Positions 23,530 through 35,500 of a stretch of DNA of 45,000 nucleotides are shown in pieces (position 1 is the stretch's first letter; each line of letters begins with the position of its first letter). Source of the DNA: Mesostigma viride (Eukaryota; Streptophyta; Mesostigmatophyceae; Mesostigmatales; Mesostigmataceae); the NCBI GenBank assembly GCA_009746045.1, contig RPFO01000104.1, forward strand, positions 4,968,895 to 5,013,894, in the 5' to 3' direction. Made by a program: the position numbers and the translations under genes. A model generated the notes under the pieces. It was not told where the DNA came from. It did no database searches and worked only from the letters and a program-made list of their open reading frames with translations.

Positions 23530-26500
23530 TTGGGAGTGGGAGTAGGGGCGGGGGAGGCGGGGGGTGGGTGGGGTGGGGGACCAAACATGGTGAAGGGCAT
23601 GTGTAGTGGGGATTGAACATGGGGTACGAACATGGATGCAAACATGGGGTGCAAACATGGGCGGATAATGAACACAAAGTTATCAAGACATGGCACAATC
23701 AACGATGGTTAAAGCATGGTCAGCGCGCTGAGGTGATGAATTGTGCAGGCGCTTGAGGACTGGGATCAAAATGTCAAGGATCACTTCACCCCTTCCAGCC
23801 CAACTCGGTCGCCCTTTGATGCCGCTTCTTCCCCTCAACACCTTTGCCATTTCCACCCCTCTCACCTCTTCTGCCACAGTTATCCCGCTCTCACGTCTCT
23901 GCTGCGCTTCCCCCCCCTCCCGCCATCCTCCCGCCTATGCTTCACTCCTCCCCCCGCCCCCCCCTTACCTCTTGTGGCACTCTTCCAACATGCCGCGCGC
24001 GCTCTCGTAGTTGACCCCCTTGTCCAGCACCAGCTTGACGTACTCCGTCTTCGCGCCCGAGCCGGTGTCCACATGGATCGTCTTGGGGTAGCCGGGCTGG
24101 GAGGTATATATGTATAGTGAAGGTGCATGTGTATAGTGAAGATATAAGGGAGGGTATAACAAATAATGGTGAGATGACATGACTTGGGGTAGGTGGGCTG
24201 GGAGGGGGGGTGAAGACATAGCATGCCCGGATCAAGGTGATGTAGTTATGACAGTAATCATGTCAGCTGAGGACATGCCTTGGGGTAGCGAGGTTAGCTT
24301 TACAATAACAAATACACCCGGTACTCCCAGTGATATAACAAATTAGCTACTGTTGAGTAAACGTGATCAGTCCAACAATAACCAAAAAGCCTGCTACGCC
24401 TCAATCTTGACACGTTGTAGCTAATACAACAGGCTTGAGGCTGGCAGCGGAATACAGTAGTCTTTTCTGATCAGGCACTCCGCAAAGGTGAAAACCATTT
24501 GCGTTCAGTGCCGGGCCGCGGAAAACGCGGAAAAACGCGATCTGCAAATGAATCAGACCGGAATCGAACTGGGGACCTCTCGCACCAACTTTCGCTGACT
24601 GTGGACGGACGTCTCCGGTTACCATGGCATCGCCAACTTACACCTACAGTCATCCGCAAAAGTTCTCCTTTCCGGGGAGTGATGCAAGCCTTTTGGATTT
24701 GGTACTAGATAAATCACTCGAGATGTGTGTGTAGGAGTACTACACACCTGTCCACTCGAGACTTGTTCAGTCTCGAAACGTGAGACGGGCTGAACACGGC
24801 TGGATCCTTCTTTATTAGAAGGGGGCGTAGCCGGTACTATCGAAATCAGCCAAGCGTATATTCTGATCAGGCACTCCGCAAAGGTGAAAACCATTTGCGT
24901 TCAGTGCCGGGCCGCGGAAAACGCGGAAAAACGCGATCTGCAAATGAATCAGACCGGAATCGAACTGGGGACCTCTCGCACCAACTTTCGCTGACTATAG
25001 GACGGACGTCTCCGGTTACCATGGCATCGCCAACTTACACCTACAGTCATCCGCAAAAGTTCTCCTTTCCGGGGAGTGATGCAAGCCTTTCGGATTTGGT
25101 ACTAGATAAATCACTCGAGATAGCGGAATACAATAGTAATTGAACAAGATAAATACCAAATGGTCCTCACCGCGATCTTGACGCTGGACGCGCTGACGGT
25201 GACGATGCCCTCGTCGTAGGTGCCGCGCGTCTTGGCCTCCTCCACCTCGGCGTCAAAGTAGACGGTGAAGAGGTCGAACAGCAGCTTCTGGTCCTTGATG
25301 GGGAGGCCCATCAGCCTGGCAGTGATTACACATACGGCGGACAAGGAGTAGGCCATAATAGTGCACACACACAGAGCCAGCAAGAAGCCATGATAGTGCA
25401 CGTTATAGGAGGCCAACAGAAAAAAAAGCCAGCAGCAGGTCAGCATCGCACACCCGAGAAAGCATTAACCATGTCATAACAGGGAAGCAGTAATGATGGT
25501 CATCATTAGATGGTCATCACTAACAGGGCTCCCTGACGAGCAGCACGGGCCATTGTCCTCAAAAGGCCACCCACGGGCACCAATGTTAGTCACTGCCCGG
25601 TCATTAATTGTCATCATCATAGGCGTCAGCGGCATTATCATTAGCAATCATGATTAGCGCTGATTAGCACTCATGAGCACTGATCAGCACTGACTAGCAC
25701 TGATTAGCACTGATTAGCACTGATCAGCACTGACTAGCACTGATTAGCACTGATTAGCACTCATGAGCACTGATTAGCACTGATTAGCCCTCCTGAGCGC
25801 TCAATAGCACTGATTTGCACTCATGAGCACTCATTAGCCCGCAACAGCAGCGGTGGAGGGGAAGAGAGGTTGCCTTGGAGGCTATAGTCGACTGCGGCCC
25901 CTGCGGTCTGCCAGGGGCGTAAGAACACACACGGCCGCACCCACCGGTTGAGGAATCGGTTGATCCCCCCCTGCTTGTCCTTGCTGCCCTTGGACTCGTC
26001 CTCCTTGACAAACTTGGCGGCCGCGCCGATGCCCACCGCACCCAGCGCCCCAAGTGCGTAGTCGTAGAACTCCTCCCAGTCGGTGACCTGCCGCACGGCA
26101 CGGCCCGCCGACATTATATAAGCACCCCAGTATGTCAGAGACACTACACAAGCACCCCAGAATGTCAGACATGTCAGACATGCTGCCCAGCATGCCAGCC
26201 ACATGAAGCGCCGAATAGTTCAGGTGCAGCGATCGTATCGTAAAACACTGAAAGTCACACACAGTGCTGTTTACTCTTACATGACAGGCTAAGCAGCTTT
26301 ACATTACTTAATTACTGGCCAGAGGACGACGTGCCAGGTGTCCAGGGATAACTGGCTGTAACGCAGATGCTCTATGACAGGCTCACACACATAGTGGCAA
26401 GTCCTCAATGGCGTATCATTCAATTCATCAAAGGCGTACTATTTAGCTTGCCAGTGGCGCATCATCTGAACCAATGTGAGAGAGGCTGTGTGCAAGCACG

Positions 26501-29500
26501 TGGGTGGCTCACTTGGGGGAACTCCACGCCAGGCGGCAGCGTGATATTGCGGGCCTCGATGTCAGCCATCATGAGGTTGACTGCGGTGACACCGTACCTG
26601 GCGCGGGCAACGGGGGTGGGGGTGGGTCAAAAGTGGACAAGCCACAGCACATCAGAGGTCAGTGTTGCAAATCAGGCGGACAAGGTGAAATCTTATCTGT
26701 GGGGGGCAAGGTGGGTGGGAGTGGTTGGAACTGGTCACAGCGAGGCAACGTTCATACTAAATGGTTGCCATGGAAGGGTGCTACAAATTTCGGTTTGTCT
26801 TGCACAGCATGAAATCAAAGCAAGCTCTGCGCTGAGCAGGCATGGTGCGCCTAGGCCGGCATGGCGCTCCAATGTGCATGTGGTTTGTAGTGGGGGGAAA
26901 TACAACGGCGGACGACAAGGAAATGCACCCTAGGTCCAGGACAACCGAACCCCAGCACATGGAAGCCATTCCAAGGTGCTTGCAGACGATTTCAACAAAA
27001 TTAGATATAGTAGGGGCGAGTAAAGGAATCAGGTAGGAGCTTGCGTTCAGCTTGAAGCATGCGAGCGCGCATGCTGCCTGCATAATCTGTGTCCCCATAC
27101 AATGATGTTAATCGTCTGACGGGCAGCACAGCAGATTGGCACAATTGTAAACTTCTCTCATTTCTATTTTTTGCACAAGGTTGACACTCTTGCCAGCCCT
27201 AGGTAATCATCCCCGCCCTCACCCTCTTCCCCTGCTTAAAAACATTGCGTTTGAATAAACACAGCTTTATTGTTGCTCAGAATTACCAAAACCCAGATGC
27301 TGTTGAAGTTGTTGGTACAGTGTACCTACTTGTTGTTGATGTCGAAAGCCTTCAAGTCCCAGAAAAGGTGGATAGATGACCAGAGAATGGGTACGGCGTG
27401 GCCAAGGGGGGTCCAAAATAAGCCCACGGAAGCGAGGGAGGAAAAGGGGTCCATGCAGATCCCATGGCAGGGCATAGCAACAGCCAGGGCAAAGCAACAC
27501 AAGCATTAGAAAGAGGCATGGAGCACTCACAAAGATGATAGGACGCAATTGGAAAAAATATCCACCATCGTGTAGCTGGGGCATCACGTATTGACAAAGA
27601 AAAATATCATCTTAATAAAAGTAACTTCATTACTAACCAACATGAGGTCACTCATGCTCTATTGCTAGTGGACTAACACTCAGCGCCCTTGTGAACAGTA
27701 CACATTATAAGAACCAGATTGTCTGGAACCTTTTGGGAAGGTACGATATCTGAAAAACTTGTTTTGCTTGTTTAATGAAGCAGACCACAAGATTTCAAAA
27801 CGAAAATGCTTCCGTCTTTGACACAAGTGCGAGACAGCTATCTAGACCACACCCAATGCCAAATCCAATACCCGCATTCCTAACCTTGTCCAACAAAGAT
27901 GAGCTTCCCAATCCCAAGTCCCCTTTGAGGTGACAACCAATGCCTAAACTACCCCGCTGTGGCGGCCACCTTCATTGCACAAAAATAAGCAGCACAAAAA
28001 AAATTATCATGACTTAAGTAGTCCAAGATACGCCCAGAAAACTCGAAAGAAGGCAAATATTCATGCCCCACCTTGAGCTCCACCCCCGACCCCATGTCTC
28101 GCCGGTCACCCTTGAGCAGTGCGCCCAGGCTCTGCAGCCGCTTGGCGGCTGACGACGCGAAGCGGTGCTCGCCGCCGATATCCGTCACCTGCGGCCGTGT
28201 GTCATGAGGTGCATGGGGTGCGTTGGTTGTTGGTTGTTGGTTGTTGGTTGTTGGTGGTTGGTGGTTGGTGGTTGGTGGTTGGTGGTTGGTGGTTGGTGGT
28301 TGGTGGTTGGTGGTTGGTGGTTGGTGGTTGGTGGTTGGTGGTTGGTGGTTGGTGGTTGGTGGTTGGTGGTTGGTGGTTGGTGGTTGGTGGTTGGTGGTTG
28401 GTGGTTGGTGGTTGGTGGTTGGTGGTTGGTGGTTGGTGGTTGGTGGTTGGTGGTTGGTGGTTGGTGGTTGGTGGTTGGTGGTTGGTGGTTGGTGGTTGGT
28501 GGTTGGTGGTTGGTGGTTGGTGGTTGGTGGTTGGTGGTTGGTGGTTGGTGGTTGGTGGTTGGTGGTTGGTGGTTGGTGGTTGGTGGTTGGTGGTTGGTGG
28601 TTGGTGGTTGGTGGTTGGTGGTTGGTGGTTGGTGGTTGGTGGTTGGTGGTTGGTGGTTGGTGGATGATGTGAAAGCAGCGTTGGTTGGGATGCGCGATTA
28701 TTTGAGGTGAGGGTGAAAAACATAACTGACAACGCCAGCATGTACACAGTTGGACAAAAAAGAAATGCAACACCAGGATAGGAAACAACAAGCAAATTAA
28801 GCCCAGATACCTTGAAAGCAAAGAGAAAGTACATACCACGATCTTGTACTTGGGAGCGCACACTTGGTTGGCCCTGTGATGCACCAGGTGTTGGTTGGAC
28901 GCGCATCCAGCATCACGGATTCAACAAGAGTAAGTTCAAAAGTCGGCTCGTTTGGTATTTAAAGGGGCCATGCAATCATTCTGCATATCTCCAAGCCAGG
29001 AAAACTTGAACTGACAGGCAGGAGTGGTGCACCACAGCCACGGTATAGAACCTGCTGGGATGGTCCCAGTGGGTTGAAGGGCGTTTTCCAGATGGAAAGA
29101 GGGAGGGAGGGGGGATAGAATGGTAAAAGTACTAGTACAAAGGTGTATTGATCGAATTGGAATGTTTACCAATGCCGTTTTTTCCACACTGTGGATGGCT
29201 TTGAAAATCCCCTACAGTAGAAATGCCACTGGGCCCCCCCAAAGTGCGCCTTCCTGTTCAGCCCACTATTCCAGGGGGTTAAACAAAAAATCACACCACC
29301 CGAAAAAGCCCTGGGAAAAGACCGCTGCTAATGCTGCCCATTCCTATGTGAAAAACTGCGATGTCTACGAAACACAATCATCCCATGTGTGAAGTATTCT
29401 TGCGGCATCACTACTAAGATTATGGAAGGCTGCAACAACTACATCTAATGTTACGCAATGCTTCAACATTTGCATGCTAGACAACATAATAATATATTCA

Positions 29501-32500
29501 TTGCTACACGTACTCGCACTATAGTTGGTATTCATTCTGCCACAGCTCATTCTTAAGGGCCAAGGCTTGCAATCACTGTTTCCCATCATGCAGGGTTCGC
29601 CGCAAGACCGTGACCAAGAAACTTCTGCTTGATATCTTCTGAGCTAATATATCTGCCACCCCGAAGATACATAAAATCTGCAGCGCTTCATACAGCAACT
29701 GACCTGTGAGACCTTCCAAATTGCTGTTTGGGGGCGGACAGCGTAACCACCGTAGGTGCACAACGGCGAGGGAGTACAACATAGCAAGAGGGGTGGCATC
29801 TCAAAAAGCAATGCGTTAGTCGGCACTCAGCAGTTACTCGACTGTTTAACGCAATATTTAGCAAATCTACCTAGACAAAAAGGACCTCCAAATGCCCACA
29901 CAAAAAAATTACCAAATAAAGCCAGTTTCGTGAACAAAATAATAGCCTGAACTTTTCTTTTGAGATATAAGAATACTAAGGTGGACAAGTACACTGGCCA
30001 GGTGATGCCTCAAAGTGATGTCCAAGCCCCGAGAAATCCAGACTCACCCCTCATCCTTTTCCTCACCCCCACCCTTTATACATTTCCCTCTCTTCCTCCT
30101 CCCCCCCCCTCCCCTACAGATTGCCTGGCGCTGCCAGAACTGCAACCTGGATGTCCCCCGCCCCCTTGCTGCCCCCACCCCCACCTGGATGGCACCCGCC
30201 CCTCCACTGCCCCCACCCCCACCTGGATGGCTTGCTGCGCGCTCCAGGGCAACTCGAGCGTGAAGTGCACCCGTCGCCGCTGGTTGGCCACGGTGCGGTC
30301 TGCTTGCAGGCTGATGCCGCTACTGGCCGCCTCGCTAATAATAGCCACCTTCTTGCGGCCCGCCTGGAACGCCTCTCGCTCGGCAATGTTGGCCAGCTTG
30401 AGGCTCACACCCTCGACGCGCTTCTGGCACACGACACGGCCCTCGCTGTCACGCGTCAGGTGCATGGAGCGGCCGGTCATCTCGGCCACTTGGGAGGGGC
30501 CGCCGCAACGCTCCTGCGAGATGGCACCACGGCATGGGAAGGGAAGGGGAAAACAAACAAACTAGGCGCATGGTGGTTAGGAAGGATGGGTGTAGAGCCG
30601 CCGGCACCCTGTAGTCAGATGTAGTCAGGAAGCGCACCACGGACCTGACCAGTCAGGTACGATAGAACAGGCCAGGTTGGGTGGTCTAAGGTAAGACAAG
30701 CCATACGGCGGTGTGGGAGGATGGGTGTGGGGCATGCAGCGACAGGGAAGACCGTTTTGCCAAGTGCATGCCATTTTTCTAATCCCCACAAACAACTGCT
30801 TTCCTAAATAACGAGCACATCCCCTAAATGCACAGCGCATGCCCCACCTTGAGGTCGTCCAGCGGGTTGGGCGGCAGGTGCAGCAGGTCGCAGATCTCCA
30901 GCAGCTTCTTCTGCAACCGCTCCAGCTGCCGGCTGCGCACCATCCCGTGCTCGTCGTCCCAATCCTCGTAGTCCTCGTCCTGGTAAGCGTCGTCGTCGTC
31001 GAACAGCCCCCCAGGCTCGTCTGAGTCGGACGCTGAGGTTGCGGCACGCTGCAGGCGCGTGCGGCCGGCCACGCCCTTGGGCGTCTGTTGGTAACATGCA
31101 TGGCAAGGAACGAAAAAGAGCAAACAAAGGGGAGGCAAGATTTCATAAAAACGTTTCTACAGGGCAAGCCAAAGCGAGAATGGTCAACAGGAAGCCATGG
31201 CCTGGCTGTTCCACAGAGACACCGAAGGGTATCAATGAAGGGGCAAGCCAAGTTGTACCATTCAAGGGGATAGGCCAATGCATAACATTGCAACGGGGAA
31301 GCCAAGACATAACAATTCACAAGGGGAATATGTACGAGCATCTCCCATTCCTCATGATTGCCAGTCCTTCGCTATCCACACACCTTTGCCCAGCCACAGT
31401 TCAACTGATACAACATAATGGCTGCCACTGATACATAGAGCCTCCCTGGCCCGCACAGCTTCGTACCTTCCTACTACCCTCCTGGCATGATTTCATACCT
31501 TCCGCACCGGGGAGGACGGCTGGACTTCCGGCTTGACCGCCACACGGGCTTCCATCTTCACTTTCACGTCCACCCGTGAAGGTCCTGCTGGCGCTGTGGC
31601 TGCAGCTGTCGTCGCGGGTGCTGCGTCGCCCCGCGGTGGCCCACGCAGGCGCTGCCGCTTGGATGCTGCGTCAGGGCCGTGTGGCAGATGAAGGAATCAA
31701 GGCAGCCGCACGACTATCTTGAACGTCAGCATGGTGGCAGCACAACACATGCTAAGGCTTATAAAAATATATAAAAAATCATACATATATACTTGTATAA
31801 AACTCAGCATGGGAAGATAGGTAACTGATGGGAATGACATCCGGTTTAACCAGCAAGGATTAGAATATAAGATACTACTAAATTCATTTATATACACAGG
31901 AGCCGCAGTACCCCGCTAAATGTAGCCTGCCCATTCAGGTCCCCCCCAACAATGTCCCCGCCTCCCTCTGCCATTTGGGCTCTCCTCCCCGGCCATGACC
32001 AAGGACCCGCCCATGACCAAGGACCCGCCCATGACCACGCTCTCCTCCCCGTCCATGACCAAGGATACCGCATCACAGGTCCACAAATACTTCATCGGAA
32101 GAGGTTAGGGTACTGGGAAGCAGGCAACCACATGCACGCCAGAAGCGCATCCATCGTGCTCACCTACAGCCATTCACCAGAACATCGTTGCACGCCCATG
32201 ATCACCTTAACTACGAGCAGCTAGCTATCTCACTGATCGACAGAGTGACTGATAATTTTTTTTCCGCATTACCTTGTACACCGGCATCCCCTTACCTCGT
32301 ACACCGGCATCGTCGTCGTCCTCGTCCAGCGCAAACTCTTCGTCGCTGTCGTCATCGCCGTCGGCGTCCCCAGAGTCCGACCTGGCCTCAAACTCCTCGT
32401 CGTCGCTGTCAAGCTGTCCCATAGCAAAAAAGCAGCCAACAGAGTGTAATAGCAAGAAACAGCCAACACTAGCATCTAATTACAAGCAGCCTACAGAGTG

Positions 32501-35500
32501 CATAGTTAGAAACAGCCAGCAGGGGCATGTAGTAAGAGACAGCCAACAGGCACCGCAGCAATAAGCAATCGAAGCAGCTTGCCATGGTGGTATGGTGATC
32601 ATGTTTACCAACTAACCAACCAACAACATTTCCCATTCTTTCTTTACCAGCACACATCCGAAAGAGCAAGGCAAGCGGAGAAGAAGCAAAACGTGTAAGC
32701 ACGCAAAAACGACCAAAGGCACTAAGCAGAAACACTACAGCCGTTTATACCTCGGAGACAAGACGCACATACTCAACATACTCCTTTCTTACCACACATT
32801 TCAGAGAAATAGAAAGCTGCCACGCTGGCAGTGCCCTATTGCCAGAACCATCGTAAAGCATCCATGCCACAAAGGCAACCCTGCTCACAACATCCTGCAG
32901 ACCACTCTTGCAGTAACTGTACACCAAAAATGCTCCTCGCTCAAACACAAGTCCATGGCTGCGCCGAGTGCAAATACCACGATCACTGTCGCGGACTCTC
33001 TCTTGCTTTTCCTCGTGCTCCCCACACCCGGACCGCCCTCACTCTCGTCCCTCCCTTTGTCCTTCTCTCCTTCCTCTCCACGCTCTTGGCTGCCACGAGC
33101 TCTCACCACAGAAGCTGGATCCCCCGCAGAGCCCCTCCCTGCACGGGCGCTGCCCGCACCCACGGGGGCAGCTCCCGGAGTGGCCGCTCGTGGGGCAGCC
33201 GCAGCAGTTCCCTTCCCCTTGCCCACGCAGTCGGGGCAGAACCAGTCGCCCTCGGGCACCTCAGGGAGCGGCGGCGTGAGGCATGTGTGATGGTACGGCG
33301 TGTCACAGCCGTCGCAGATCATGAGGAACTCATCGTCCACACGGCAGACTGCGCAGGGCACGCCATCCCAGGGATCCAGCAGGTTGGGCTCCAGCTCAAA
33401 GTCAGCGTAGTACTTGGTGGTGCCGTCCTCTGGAGGCGTGATAATCCAAAAGAAAAAACAATGGAAAAACGTGGACCAGCATGGCAGGAATGGGAAAATG
33501 AAGAACACATACCCAGCAAAAGAGAAACAAGGACTGTTATTTGTTAATGATACAATTGAAAATCCCCTTTTAATTCTACAATTGGCACCTACATCATCAG
33601 TACAGTTACTGCAGATCATCAACCGAGAAACGCCAAGTAGAAATGAGTAAGATATAGCCGTGCGAATCCATTACATAGCGTAGTAAGGTCACCTTCGAAA
33701 AGACCAAGGCAACCAACATAAAACTTTTGTGGATGTCCCGCAAGGGAGCAATGAGCCAGAATGCTCGAAACATGAAAAAAATACGTTTGTCTAGACGTGC
33801 AACCGTAAAAAACACACGCACACACATAAGATAAGGCACAGTTCCCACGCCTGACCGCCGTCATGATCCACGCCACATCAAACAAAGCAAACTGCCCCCC
33901 GCCAGCACGCACCGTGCTCCACCATGTACACGCCGACATCGTCGTCGTACTCAAGGATGCTGCCCTTCTTGCCCACCTGGAGCACCTTGCGGCCGACCAG
34001 GGACCCTGGCTCCGCGTACACCCGCTTGGGCAACAACTGGCTCGACTGGGCGGTGCCGCCGTGCGCGATCCCCTTGCCCTTGTCCTTGCCCTTGTCTTTA
34101 CCCTTGCCCTTGGCTGTCCCCACGCACTTGCCCTTGGCGGCCTCGCGCCGACGGGCCGGCTCCTGCGGCGGCTCCATAACCAGATCCTCGTCCTCGTCGT
34201 CGCTGACTTCCTTGTAGCACGGCCGCTGGAACGCGCGGGACTGAGCGTGAGACTTGGCGGTGACGAGCGCGGCTTTCTTGGCAGCACGGGCTGCCGCGCG
34301 CTCCGCCTCTGCTTTCTCTTTAGCGGCCAGCTCCTCTTGGCGGGTGGCCTCGCGGGCCTTGTCGATAATGTCAGAGGACACGTCCTCTGGTGGCGGAGCA
34401 AGCACAAGGGGCCATTTAAAGTGACCTGCCAAGAACGTTTAGTCTCTTCTTATTGCGTACCTTTTTCCACTGGTGTCTGAGCCAGCACAGGGTGCTGTGT
34501 CAAAAATTGGCGCAAGCACGGGAGCAATACTGTTTTCTGTTGTATGGTGTACGAAGATGTGCGCGGCGACCCAGTAACAAGAACAGATGTAAGCGCATGC
34601 TACTGGCCTCGGCAAGCGATGGCCCCTAACCGCGAAAAGTCCGTAGCTAATGCGTGAGGGGGGTGGCAGTAGAAAAGTCAGCATGGTGTCCCCTTCCCTC
34701 TTTCCAGCCCCGGTCCAAATCCCCATCACCGGCTCTGATATGTGTAAATTGCTGCAGGAAACAAACCTATCATAAAAAGGTTTCTATGTTTGTGCCTGCA
34801 TTCGCACGATTCCAAAGAGTCTGTTCAAGTTTCAAAACATCTTACCGATAACTATATACTACTACATAACTACTCAGCATACCTTTCCTATTGCTCCAGA
34901 CCGCTTGCGGCTTCAAAAAATAAAACCTTACCAATATTCACCAATATTGTCAGCCTGCCTGCCTGGCTGCATTCTGGCCAACCAGCCTGCCTGACCCACT
35001 CACCGACGTTGATCAGCAGGCCGCGGCGGTCCGCCTCGGCCCATCTTTCCGCCTGCACCTCAAACACAGTCTTGGCCGCGACCAACGCGACCTCATCCCC
35101 ATCATCCTCCACACCAGGAGGTGCAGCCGCCGGGCACGAGCCCCCCGCGGGCCGCCCCGACAAGGTCATTAACCTCGAGCCACCCGAAGGCCCGCCGGCC
35201 ACGCCCTCGTCCGGCACAAGGGGGCCCAGGGATAGCTGGAATGGCCCCCGATTGCGCGCCGTCCCTGGTGCTTGGCTGCTGGACGGGCCTCCGGACGGCG
35301 TGGATCCCCCGGCGGCGGCGTTAGGGCCGTGCGCCTGAGACCAGAGCTTGATGCACTGCGTGGCCTGGTACTCCAGCACGTCTAGCAGCCCGGTGTGCTC
35401 CATGCCGGGGTAGATGCGCGTTGGAAACTGAGGGATGGGGCATCGGAAAAGAATAGGGAACAGGGCAGGGGGGGGGGGGCAGGGAAAGATTGTAGGGAGC

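Larger units (their letters stand above)
23969..28188 (-). other. SBNO exons 20-25: conserved C-terminal domain, first half
   Basis: The exons are 28188-28072, 27349-27330, 26597-26513, 26087-25945, 25315-25171 and 24096-23969. The blocks are [84 protein letters not shown] and [15 protein letters not shown]. These are the family-specific Helicase_C_4-type region, not found in ordinary SF2 helicases. Confidence 0.86.
28837..30513 (-). other. SBNO exons 17-19: second helicase-like lobe, motifs V and VI
   Basis: The exons are 30513-30223, 29723-29704 and 28873-28837. Exon 17 has [12 protein letters not shown], then [16 protein letters not shown] and [19 protein letters not shown]. The 20-nt exon 18 adds QFGRSHR, and exon 19 adds [12 protein letters not shown]. 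Without exon 18 the arginine-finger motif would be lost and the frame broken. Confidence 0.88.
30848..32413 (-). other. SBNO exons 14-16: acidic tract and linker to second lobe
   Basis: The exons are 32413-32296, 31665-31499 and 31084-30848. Exon 14 is almost wholly acidic ([16 protein letters not shown] onward). Exon 15 has a basic cluster (SKRQRLRG) and Pro/Val-rich sequence. Exon 16 has another acidic stretch, then [20 protein letters not shown], which matches the family linker. The exon 14 donor is duplicated 23 nt downstream; only the upstream donor keeps the frame. Confidence 0.8.

Noticed and set aside
24541-24600. Possible tRNA gene on the minus strand (AGTTCGATTCC)
   Set aside because: Only a B-box-like motif is present. 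I cannot fold a cloverleaf or find an acceptor stem, and the same sequence recurs in three retroelement copies.
24740-24800. Possible hammerhead ribozyme (stem with GTCTCGAAAC) in the linker of the intron 24 element
   Set aside because: The required CTGANGA core is not present on either strand.
28217-28662. Possible CRISPR array
   Set aside because: The units are contiguous 7-mers with no unique spacers; the genome is eukaryotic.
28119-28906. Repeat frames (Pro-Thr-Asn-His-Gln and Trp-Leu-Val-Gly types) over the TTGGTGG array
   Set aside because: A heptamer is open in several frames. The region is intron 19, apart from the real exons 19 and 20 at its ends.
29573-29826. Minus-strand 60-70 aa frames containing FGVADILAQ, faintly like an Mpv17-type membrane protein
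   Set aside because: There is no other family feature, and the region is intronic and overlaps the motif VI microexon in another frame.
30100-30150. Plus-strand pyrimidine tract plus CAG resembling an acceptor for an antisense gene
   Set aside because: No plus-strand coding exon follows; the tract belongs to intron 17 of the minus-strand gene.
32832-33547. Plus-strand frame of 238 aa over the PHD exon
   Set aside because: Shadow of exon 13 on the opposite strand; the Cys/His pattern reads only on the minus strand.
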